Shown: piece after piece, positions 24,571 through 32,193 of the stretch
Position numbering within the stretch: position 1 is the first letter of the stretch
Layout of the letters: every line of letters starts with the position of its first letter
Program-made: the position numbers and the translations under genes
DNA from: an uncultured Oscillospiraceae bacterium
GTDB taxonomy: Bacteria; Bacillota; Clostridia; Oscillospirales; Ruminococcaceae
DNA: 64,000 bases
Assembly: GCA_910586535.1 (NCBI GenBank)
Contig: CAJUHS010000014.1
Location: 13,775-77,774, forward strand
Direction: 5' to 3'
The notes under the pieces: generated by a model
What the model was told of the DNA's origin: nothing
What the model saw: only the letters and a program-made list of their open reading frames with translations
The model's database searches: none

Positions 24571-25917
24571 ATGAAATCCTTTGTGGAAGTTTTTGACAAA
24601 GTGCAGGATTACTGCATGGAAAAAATTGAACGCGGCGAGCTTACAGACGTGGCTTACCGCCTGTGGATCAAATCGCTGATCCCGGTCAAGCTTGACGGAA
24701 ACGTCGCCTGCTTTTCGGTACCTTCCGAATTTCAGGCAAACATCATCACCAAAAATTATACCGGCATACTCAAAGAGGCTCTGGCGGGAGTCCTGGGCTT
24801 CGACGTGGATATAAGCATAATCACAGACGATTCCTCCGCCGAGGAGGACGACGATCCCAACAAGCGCCGCATAGAGCTTGAGGAATCCTTCTCCAACGCC
24901 GAATACGACTATACCTTTAATACCTTTATAGTAGGGCGTTCAAACGAGTTTGCATACGCCGCCTGCACATCAGTCGCAAAAGAACCGGGAAGTACCTACA
25001 ATCCCCTCTTTATACACGGCCCCTCGGGACTTGGAAAAACACATCTTATGACCGCCATAAGCAACGAGATAAAGCGTCTCAATCCATCAATGAATATTAT
25101 CTATGTCACAGGAGAGACCTTTACAAACGAGCTTATCGACGCTATTAAGCAAAAAAAGGATACCAGCGAGTTTCATAAAAAATACAGAGGCGCGGATATC
25201 CTGCTCCTTGACGACGTTCAGTTTATTGCCGGCAAGGATTCCACACAGGAGGAATTTTTCCATACCTTTAACGAACTTCACAAGGTTGGAAAACAGATAG
25301 TTCTGACCTCCGACCGTCCGCCAAAGGATATCAAAACTCTGGAAGACCGTATCAGAACACGCTTTGAATGGGGTCTGATCGCAGATATATCCATACCTGA
25401 CTTTGAAACGAGAGTAGCCATTATCCGCCGCAAAGCGGAGCTTTTAAATCTTCAGCTTCCAGACGACGTTGCGGAGTACATAGCCAACAAGCTTAAAACC
25501 AATATCAGACAGCTTGAAGGCTGTGTAAAAAAGCTGAAGGCGGGTCAGCACCTTGTGGGTACTCCTCCAACGATGGCTCAGGCAAGACTTGCGGTAATGG
25601 AGATACTTTCCGAGGAAAACTCCGCTCCCATTACCTTTGACAGGATACTGAACGAGGTGGGAAGCGTTTACGGAGTCACCTCCGAAGATATTATCTCCAA
25701 AAAGCGCAGCGCACAGATATCCATTGCCCGAAAGGTAAGCTGCTATGTTCTCAAATCCGTGACGGATATGTCCTTTAAATCCATAGGAATGGAACTGGGA
25801 GCAAGAGACCACAGCACCATTATCTACTACTGCGACGACATTGAAAAGCTTATGAAAAAGGATACCCGCGCAAGGGAAATGATCGAAGACATCATCAACA
25901 ACATACGCAGCAACTAA
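24571..25917 (+). CDS. dnaA: Chromosomal replication initiator protein DnaA
   Basis: A 448-residue DnaA: N-terminal DnaB-contact domain, short acidic linker (about 85-105), AAA+ domain starting YTFNTFIVGRSNEFAYAAC with Walker A GPSGLGKTH and Walker B LLLDDVQFIAGK, and domain IV with MELGARDHSTIIYYCDDIEKL. The DNA-reading signature is GARDHSTI where most DnaA have G.RDHTTV. It binds origin boxes and melts the duplex. ATG at 24571 is chosen because AAAGGGGAAG precedes it; upstream in-frame codons belong to the structured leader. Confidence 0.98.
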   Translation: MKSFVEVFDKVQDYCMEKIERGELTDVAYRLWIKSLIPVKLDGNVACFSVPSEFQANIITKNYTGILKEALAGVLGFDVDISIITDDSSAEEDDDPNKRRIELEESFSNAEYDYTFNTFIVGRSNEFAYAACTSVAKEPGSTYNPLFIHGPSGLGKTHLMTAISNEIKRLNPSMNIIYVTGETFTNELIDAIKQKKDTSEFHKKYRGADILLLDDVQFIAGKDSTQEEFFHTFNELHKVGKQIVLTSDRPPKDIKTLEDRIRTRFEWGLIADISIPDFETRVAIIRRKAELLNLQLPDDVAEYIANKLKTNIRQLEGCVKKLKAGQHLVGTPPTMAQARLAVMEILSEENSAPITFDRILNEVGSVYGVTSEDIISKKRSAQISIARKVSCYVLKSVTDMSFKSIGMELGARDHSTIIYYCDDIEKLMKKDTRAREMIEDIINNIRSN

Positions 25918-25927
25918 ATTAAAGCTT

Positions 25928-26305
25928 GTTTCAACATTTTGAACTTTACACCATAACATAGTTTTATCTCTTACGTAAAAGCTTCGTTTGAAATGTAAAG
26001 AAAAAATTACAGTCAGTTGTAAAACCAGTTTTCCACATAGTGTTGAAAACATTGTTGAAAACTGCAAACTGCCTTTTTATGCCGTGTAAATCCGTTACAT
26101 TACTTTTTGTATAAAGTATTTTTCAACATTTTGTTGATCCGGAAAAGTTTCAACAAAGCTTTTAAGAATTTTTTGACATTGCAGACAAGTATTCAACAGA
26201 GATTCAACACAGGAAAAAATGTTTCCTATTTTCCACAAGTTTTTACTTGCATGGATGTAGAACAGCAAAACAAGTCCCTGCCAAAATCAGAAGGGTATTT
26301 CAACA
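25928..26305. other. Probable oriC: cluster of DnaA-box-like 9-mers between dnaA and dnaN
   Basis: Within 380 bp there are TTTTCCACA at 26029 and 26229, TTTTCAACA at 26120, its complement TGTTGAAAA at 26041 and 26053, and relatives at 25928 (GTTTCAACA), 26147 (GTTTCAACA), 26190 (TATTCAACA), 26201 (GATTCAACA) and 26297 (ATTTCAACA). The canonical TTATCCACA is absent. A T-rich tract at about 26328-26400 before dnaN could be the unwinding element. Position and clustering are those of a Gram-positive oriC. Confidence 0.75.
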
Positions 26306-26431
26306 ATTCAAACTCTTCTGCTCCTACTGCTGTTTTTATTATTATCTTTTTATTGATATATGCAAAAACAAATATCTTATCTCTGATCCATAACTTTTAA
26401 TTTCTAACATGAAAGGACTGTGCAATACAAA

Positions 26432-27538
26432 ATGAAATTCATATGCAAACAGGCGGAGATTAACGAAGCTCTTGCCAACGTATCAAGAGCGGTACCTCCA
26501 AAATCAACAATATCCGCTCTGGAGGGCGTAAAGCTTTACCTTAACAGAACCGTTCTGGAGCTTACTGGCTATGATCTGGAGCTGGGCATACAGACCAAGA
26601 TAGAGGTACAGTCTGACGACGTTGGAGAATGTATCCTTAACAGCAGGCTTTTTAACGAGATAATCAGGAAAATGCCCTCCGAAACAATAGAGGTAGAGGT
26701 GGACGAAAATCTCACCGCAACTATCAAAAGCTCCAGCGCGGAATATAAAATACTTGCAATGCCCGCAGACGAGTACCCCTCTATTCCCGATCACGATACG
26801 GGAGATAACTTTACAGTCCGTCAGCCTATGCTGAAAAATATGATAAACGAGACTATCTTTGCGGTAGCCGTTGCGGATAACAAGCCTATCCTTATGGGAG
26901 AGCTTTTCGATATAATCGACCACAATTTTAACCTCGTGGCTATAGACGGATACCGTCTTGCAGTCCGTTCAGAAAATATAGAGTCGGACGATCACTATAA
27001 TTTTGTTGTAAAGGCAAAGGCTTTGTCAGAGGTATCTAAGCTTCTTAAGGACGATGAGAATGAAAGCGTTACAATGCACGTATCCAAAAAGCATATTACA
27101 TTTGAGATAGGCAAGTATATGGTTCTTTCAAGGCTGCTGGAGGGAGAGTTCCACAACTACAAAGGTTCTATACCCGAAAAGCACAGTACTGAGATAATCA
27201 TAAACGCAAGGGAGCTTATAGCCTGTCTTGACAGATGTATGCTCCTTATAAACGAAAAAGCGAAAGCTCCGGTCAAGTGTCTTTTCAAGGACGGCAAGGT
27301 AAAGATATCCTGCTCGTCTGCTCTCGGAAAGCTCAACGACGAAATGGAGGCGGATATGTCCGGTCCTCCGGTGGAGATAGGATTCAACTGCCGCTATCTT
27401 TCCGAAGCTCTGAAAGCCTCGGAGTCGGACAAGGTAAGACTTCAGCTCAACGGCGGACTTTCACCCATGAAGATAGTCCCCATGGAGGGAAACGCCTACA
27501 CGTTTTTGGTTCTCCCAATGAGACTTAAATCTGAATGA
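26432..27538 (+). CDS. dnaN: DNA polymerase III beta clamp DnaN
   Basis: A 368-residue sliding clamp of three similar domains: MKFICKQAEINEALANVSRAVPPKSTISALEGV at the start, AVADNKPILMGELFDI in the second, and the C-terminal NAYTFLVLPMRLKSE (PMR motif of the clamp). It tethers polymerases to DNA. The ATG at 26432 matches family starts; the GTG at 26420 is too near the GAAAGGA sequence. The spacing of that site to the ATG (14 bases) is long. Confidence 0.97.
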   Translation: MKFICKQAEINEALANVSRAVPPKSTISALEGVKLYLNRTVLELTGYDLELGIQTKIEVQSDDVGECILNSRLFNEIIRKMPSETIEVEVDENLTATIKSSSAEYKILAMPADEYPSIPDHDTGDNFTVRQPMLKNMINETIFAVAVADNKPILMGELFDIIDHNFNLVAIDGYRLAVRSENIESDDHYNFVVKAKALSEVSKLLKDDENESVTMHVSKKHITFEIGKYMVLSRLLEGEFHNYKGSIPEKHSTEIIINARELIACLDRCMLLINEKAKAPVKCLFKDGKVKISCSSALGKLNDEMEADMSGPPVEIGFNCRYLSEALKASESDKVRLQLNGGLSPMKIVPMEGNAYTFLVLPMRLKSE

Positions 27539-27558
27539 TATATATGTTTTATTTGTAT

Positions 27559-27579
27559 GGGCAGGTTCTATATCTGCCC
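27559..27579. repeat. Intergenic hairpin, GGGCAG...CTGCCC family member
   Basis: GGGCAG and CTGCCC flank a nine-base loop just behind dnaN; followed by GTAAC as in other family members. Confidence 0.6.
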
Positions 27580-27660
27580 GTAACAAGACGTTTATTTTAT
27601 TGGAAAGTAAATATAAATCGAGGTCTCTAACCTCTGTTATTTAAACAAAGGAGCTTGAAT

Positions 27661-27870
27661 TTGGATAATAATGTAAAAATAACCACCGACTTTATAAAGC
27701 TGGATCAGCTCCTTAAATTTGCGGGAGCTGCCGCTATAGGTTCGGAGGCAAAGGAGCTTGTCCTCGAGGGCAAGGTAAAGGTCAACGGCGAGATATGCAC
27801 CATGCGCGGAAAAAAAATACGCAGCGGAGACACCGTTACGGTAAACGGACAGGATATTACCGTCGAATAA
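27661..27870 (+). CDS. rlbA: S4-domain RNA-binding protein RlbA/YaaA
   Basis: A 69-residue S4-domain protein: TDFIKLDQLLKFAGAAAIGSEAKELVLEGKVKVNGEICTMRGKKIRSGDTVTV is the full RNA-binding fold. The family sits between dnaN and recF in Firmicutes; in Bacillus it is linked to ribosome assembly. It starts with TTG at 27661, seven bases after AAAGGAG; the earlier TTG at 27655 is too close to that site. Confidence 0.93.
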   Translation: MDNNVKITTDFIKLDQLLKFAGAAAIGSEAKELVLEGKVKVNGEICTMRGKKIRSGDTVTVNGQDITVE

Positions 27871-27894
27871 ATTTAAAGGTAAAGGACTGTTGAT

Positions 27895-29019
27895 GTGATA
27901 ATCGACCGTATCACTGCCGACGGCTATAAAAACCTCGAGGGAGTGGATATTAAGCCCGACCCGAAAATGAACATTATCTGCGGTGAGAATGCCCAGGGAA
28001 AAACCAATCTTGTTGAAGCTGTCTGGCTTTGCTCCGGCTGCCGTTCCTTTCGGGGAACAAGAGATAAGGACTTCATAGGCTTCACCAAAGAAGCCGCAAA
28101 GGTGAACATGGATTTTACTGATTCGGCAAGGAGCCAGCAGATAGGATTCGAGGTCAGAAAAGGTTCCGTCAAGGACAAGACAGTTACTCTTAACGGGGTA
28201 AAGCTCCCTCTGCTGTCAAAGCTTTTCGGCAGCTTCAGATGCGTGGTATTCACTCCCGAGGATTTGGATTTGATAAAGGGTTCTCCGGACAACCGCAGAA
28301 GCTTTGCGGATCTTTCCATAGCGCAGGTCAAGCCCTCTTATGTCAGCGCTCTGAACAAATACAATATGATACTTGCTCAGAGGAACGCCGCGTTAAAATC
28401 TATAGGTCGTGACGGTTCGGGCGCAGAATTTCTGGACGTGTGGAACGATCAGCTTGTAAAGGCGGGAACGTATATTTCCGTTTTGAGATACGCTTTTTGT
28501 ATAACCCTTAATAATTATACCAAACCTCTTTACAGTTCCATAACAAACGGAAAAGAGAATCTTGATCTGTACTATCATTCCACGGTCTATGATTCTCTTG
28601 AAGGGCGGCTTGGCAATACGGAAAATCTTGAATCCGAATACGCAGAAAAGCTGAAAGCCTCCGCCGAAAATGACTTCAGAGCAGGATTTACTACAGTGGG
28701 TATCCACAGGGACGATATAGGAGCCTATATAAACGGTCTTTCCGTTCGGGACTTCGGTTCTCAGGGACAAGCCCGTTCGGCTGCTCTGGCAATGAAGCTT
28801 GCCCATGCAAGGATTCTGAAAGCGGAACAGGGGGAATATCCTGTAATGCTCCTTGACGACGTTCTGTCCGAGCTGGACGAAAAAAGACGGCGGTTCATTC
28901 TGAACAATATTGAGGATATGCAGGTGATAATAACCTGCTGCGACGAAAGATCGGTCACGGATATGACCGAGGGAAAAATCTTCAGAATGAAAAACGGCAG
29001 AGCTGAAATTAAAGAATAG
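27895..29019 (+). CDS. recF: DNA replication and repair protein RecF
   Basis: A 374-residue SMC-like ATPase: Walker A GENAQGKTNLVEA near residue 31, signature FGSQGQARSAALAMKLA, and Walker B YPVMLLDDVLSELDEKRR. It helps load RecA at gaps. GTG start at 27895 with AAAGGA eight bases upstream. Part of the dnaA-to-gyrA block. Confidence 0.97.
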   Translation: MIIDRITADGYKNLEGVDIKPDPKMNIICGENAQGKTNLVEAVWLCSGCRSFRGTRDKDFIGFTKEAAKVNMDFTDSARSQQIGFEVRKGSVKDKTVTLNGVKLPLLSKLFGSFRCVVFTPEDLDLIKGSPDNRRSFADLSIAQVKPSYVSALNKYNMILAQRNAALKSIGRDGSGAEFLDVWNDQLVKAGTYISVLRYAFCITLNNYTKPLYSSITNGKENLDLYYHSTVYDSLEGRLGNTENLESEYAEKLKASAENDFRAGFTTVGIHRDDIGAYINGLSVRDFGSQGQARSAALAMKLAHARILKAEQGEYPVMLLDDVLSELDEKRRRFILNNIEDMQVIITCCDERSVTDMTEGKIFRMKNGRAEIKE

Positions 29020-29029
29020 AGGCGGTAAA

Positions 29030-29299
29030 ATGTATCTTCATCTCGGCGAGGACACGGCAGTAAGAGCAGACGGAATTATTGGAATATTTGATATAGAGAA
29101 TACTTCGGTAAGCAAGCATACGAAAGAATTTCTTGCCTCCGCAGGAAAAAGCGGTTTGGTAAAAAATGTCAGCTATGATATGCCGAAATCTTTTATAATA
29201 TGTTCGGAGAACAGAAACTGTTCTGTCTATATTTCCCCTATTTCAGCCGCGACTCTAAAAAAACGCGGACAGGCTGGATTTCCCTCTGCAAAGCGTTAA
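29030..29299 (+). CDS. remB: RemB-like regulatory protein (DUF370)
   Basis: An 89-residue protein starting MYLHLGEDTAVRADGIIGIFDIENTSVSK, which matches the DUF370 family in the YaaB/RemB branch. RemB lies between recF and gyrB in Bacillus subtilis, where it influences matrix genes as a RemA relative. It starts 11 bp after recF, so it is likely translated from the same message. Confidence 0.88.
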   Translation: MYLHLGEDTAVRADGIIGIFDIENTSVSKHTKEFLASAGKSGLVKNVSYDMPKSFIICSENRNCSVYISPISAATLKKRGQAGFPSAKR

Positions 29300-29369
29300 A
29301 ACGTTATAAAATTTTCTTGTTATAGTTTAGATAGGTCTTATTTTTAATCTCTGAAACGGAGGCACAAAA

Positions 29370-31325
29370 ATGTCTGATATCCTTAACGAAACTCAAAGCA
29401 GCCAAAGCTACGACGAAAATCAAATACAGGTTCTGGAGGGTCTTGAAGCCGTTCGGAAACGTCCCGGAATGTATATTGGTTCTACGGGTCCTAAGGGTCT
29501 GCACCACCTTGTTTACGAGATAGTTGACAACGCTATCGACGAGGCTCTCGCAGGGTACTGCTCCCAGATAACCGTTGATATTTTAGAGGGAGACGTTATC
29601 CGCGTTACCGACAACGGCAGAGGTATACCTACTGGTATCCACCCTAAAGAGGGTATTTCTGCGGCTACGGTCGTTTATACGATTCTCCACGCGGGCGGAA
29701 AATTCGGAGGAGGAGGCTACAAGGTTGCGGGAGGTCTTCACGGCGTTGGTGCGTCCGTTGTAAACGCTCTTTCCGAATGGCTGGAACTTACCGTTAAGGA
29801 CGGCAAAAACGTTCACTATCAGCGTTTCCATAACGGCGGTCAGTATGACGAGCCTATGAAGATAATTGGCGAAACGACGGAGACGGGTACTACCGTTATG
29901 TTCAAAGCCGACCCGGCAATATTTGAGGAAACCACAGTCTACGACTATGAAGTGCTTTTGAAAAGGCTCCGTGAGCAGGCTTTCCTTAATGCGGGAGTCA
30001 AAATAGTTTTCTCCGATCTGAGAAATCCGGACGAAACTCTTTCCGAGACTCTTCACTACGAGGGCGGTATCAGACAGTTCGTCGAGCATATTCATAAGAC
30101 AAGAGGTCTGGAGCCTTTAGCCGAGGAGGTCATCTACGTCGGCGGAGTTCAGGGAGATTCCACCGCGGAAGTGGCTCTGATGTACAACGACAGCTATAAC
30201 GAGCTTATTCTGTCCTTTGCAAACAATATTCACACCACGGACGGCGGTACTCACGAAAACGGCTTTAAGAATGCGCTTACCAAGGTAATAAACGATTACG
30301 GAAAAAAATTCAATCTTCTCAAAGACGGCGACAAGCTTTTGGGAGACGACGTCCGCGAGGGTCTGACCGCGATAGTTTCCGTAAAGCTCACCGACTGCGA
30401 ATTTGAGGGACAGACAAAGGGAAGACTTGGAAATCCCGAAGTAAGACCCTTTGTGGAAAATATGGTCTATGAAAAGCTTATGTGCTACCTGGAAGAAAAC
30501 CCAGCTGTGGCGCGTTCCATATTTGACAAGTCACAGGCTGCGCAGCGTGCGAGAGAGGCAGCAAAAAAAGCCCGCGAGACAGCCCGTCGCAAGTCGGCTA
30601 TGGAGTCCGCTTCGCTTCCCGGAAAGCTTTCCGACTGTTCCGAAAAGGACGTTCAGTATACAGAAATATATATCGTCGAGGGAGACTCTGCGGGAGGTTC
30701 CGCAAAGCAGGGCAGAGACAGACGTTATCAGGCTATACTTCCTCTCTGGGGAAAAATGCTCAACGTTGAAAAAGCCCGTATCGATAAAGTATACGGCAAT
30801 GAAAAGCTTATGCCAGTGGTAACGGCTTTGGGTACTTCTATAGGCGAGGATTTTGATATAAGCAAGCTTCGCTACGGTAAAGTAATAATAATGGCTGACG
30901 CCGACGTTGACGGCTGCCATATAAGAACGCTGCTGCTGACTTTCTTTTTCAGATTTATGCGTCCCCTTATCACAAACGGAAACGTCTATATCGCACAGCC
31001 GCCTTTGTTTAAGGTAAGCAAGGGAACTAAGCAGGTAAGATACGCTTACTCCGAACCGGAAAGGGATAAGTTTATCGCCGAGCTGAAAGGCAGTAACGAG
31101 AACGCTAAAATAGACGTTCAGCGCTATAAGGGTCTTGGTGAAATGGATCCGGAACAGCTTTGGGAGACCACTATGGATCCCGAAACAAGAACAATGCTTC
31201 GCGTTACAATGGAGGACGCTGTTAAGGCGGACGAGATATTTACCATTCTTATGGGAGATAAGGTAATGCCCCGCCGTGAGTTTATTGAGAAAAACGCCAA
31301 ATATGTTGAATCTTTAGACGTGTAA
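29370..31325 (+). CDS. gyrB: DNA gyrase subunit B
   Basis: A 651-residue GyrB. The GHKL ATPase has YIGSTGPKGLHHLVYEIVDNAIDEALAGYC and GVGASVVNALSEWLE; the TOPRIM region has YIVEGDSAGGSAKQGRDRRYQAILPLWGKMLNVEK and the metal-binding MADADVDGCHIRTLLLTFFFR. The C-terminal tail ends MPRREFIEKNAKYVESLDV. It is of the short Gram-positive type without the proteobacterial insertion. GGAGG lies upstream. Confidence 0.98.
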   Translation: MSDILNETQSSQSYDENQIQVLEGLEAVRKRPGMYIGSTGPKGLHHLVYEIVDNAIDEALAGYCSQITVDILEGDVIRVTDNGRGIPTGIHPKEGISAATVVYTILHAGGKFGGGGYKVAGGLHGVGASVVNALSEWLELTVKDGKNVHYQRFHNGGQYDEPMKIIGETTETGTTVMFKADPAIFEETTVYDYEVLLKRLREQAFLNAGVKIVFSDLRNPDETLSETLHYEGGIRQFVEHIHKTRGLEPLAEEVIYVGGVQGDSTAEVALMYNDSYNELILSFANNIHTTDGGTHENGFKNALTKVINDYGKKFNLLKDGDKLLGDDVREGLTAIVSVKLTDCEFEGQTKGRLGNPEVRPFVENMVYEKLMCYLEENPAVARSIFDKSQAAQRAREAAKKARETARRKSAMESASLPGKLSDCSEKDVQYTEIYIVEGDSAGGSAKQGRDRRYQAILPLWGKMLNVEKARIDKVYGNEKLMPVVTALGTSIGEDFDISKLRYGKVIIMADADVDGCHIRTLLLTFFFRFMRPLITNGNVYIAQPPLFKVSKGTKQVRYAYSEPERDKFIAELKGSNENAKIDVQRYKGLGEMDPEQLWETTMDPETRTMLRVTMEDAVKADEIFTILMGDKVMPRREFIEKNAKYVESLDV

Positions 31326-31342
31326 ATTTTGCAGTGATGCAG

Positions 31343-31410
31343 GGGACGGATTTCTCGTCCCGTGTAAATCCGTAAAAGGTTAAATTTCTGCGGGCGAGAA
31401 AACTACGCCC
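31343..31410. repeat. Two small intergenic hairpins after gyrB
   Basis: GGGACG...CGTCCC (31343-31361) and GGGCG...CGCCC (31392-31410), both in the short gap before the next gene; members of the dispersed hairpin family. Confidence 0.55.
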
Positions 31411-31435
31411 CTACAGATAATTGAAAGGAAATTCT

Positions 31436-32119
31436 ATGGGAATTTTAAACGAAATGTTCGGAGACGGCGACAGCGGACAGCTTGCTCCTCCTGCGGGAGA
31501 GCTTCTCGCGGAGGGGGAGTATGAAAGCGTTTCCGATGAGATACTGAGAGGCTATAAGGTCTACCAGAAAAAGTATGTGTTTACATCATTGATATGGAAA
31601 ATGCTGCTTGTCGCTTTGGCTGTCACTTCGTCGGTGATGATGATAATGACCTCCGAAGACCCCATGCTTCCAGCGATATGTCTTTTGATAAGTATTTCCG
31701 TGGGAATATGGTTCGTAAGCACTCCGGTGTCAAACAGGAAAAAGCTTATGCGCGGTCTTGATTCCATGGAGGGTACAAAGTATAAGGCTGAGTTTTTTAC
31801 CGACAAAATAAAAATTTCCACACCTATTGAAGAAAGCGTGGAAACTGTGCAAACTGTGCAAATTGTGCAGGAAAAACAGGAACAAACGGAACAGTCTGAA
31901 GCGGATATAGCTCTCGGCGGTGAAAACGAGGAGATACCCGCAACAGTGATACATCTTGATTCCCCCATAGTCGATCTTACCGACAGGGAGGATATGTTCA
32001 TACTTGTGGTGAAAAAAGCTTATGTGTTCATTATTCCGAAAAGAGCCTTTACCGAGGACGAATGTCAAAGGATACGGGATAAGCTTTCCGCAATAATGGG
32101 GATAAGATATAAAGCATAA
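31436..32119 (+). CDS. Two-helix membrane protein with YcxB-like C terminus
   Basis: A 227-residue protein of unknown function. Two membrane helices lie at about residues 50-92 (SLIWKMLLVALAVTSSVMMIM and PAICLLISISVGIWFVST), and the C-terminal part (DMFILVVKKAYVFIIPKRAFTEDECQRIRDKL) resembles the YcxB-like domain. Between them is an acidic Gln/Glu-rich stretch containing a short TVQ/IVQ repeat (DNA repeat of a 9-mer around 31840-31870). ATG at 31436 follows AAAGGAAA. It separates gyrB from gyrA, which are usually adjacent. Confidence 0.75.
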   Translation: MGILNEMFGDGDSGQLAPPAGELLAEGEYESVSDEILRGYKVYQKKYVFTSLIWKMLLVALAVTSSVMMIMTSEDPMLPAICLLISISVGIWFVSTPVSNRKKLMRGLDSMEGTKYKAEFFTDKIKISTPIEESVETVQTVQIVQEKQEQTEQSEADIALGGENEEIPATVIHLDSPIVDLTDREDMFILVVKKAYVFIIPKRAFTEDECQRIRDKLSAIMGIRYKA

Positions 32120-32193
32120 GGAAAAGACATACTGATGAAATTCAGAATATATCTTAATTCTTATCTCTAACTTCTAAAAGGGGTTGTTAAATT

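Noticed and set aside
26107..26400. A 97-codon plus-strand ORF between dnaA and dnaN
   Set aside because: It overlaps the DnaA-box cluster, has no good ribosome-binding site and an erratic, repeat-driven composition.
31820..31875. CRISPR-like or VNTR array
   Set aside because: Only about three imperfect 9-mers in frame inside a coding region; no spacers.
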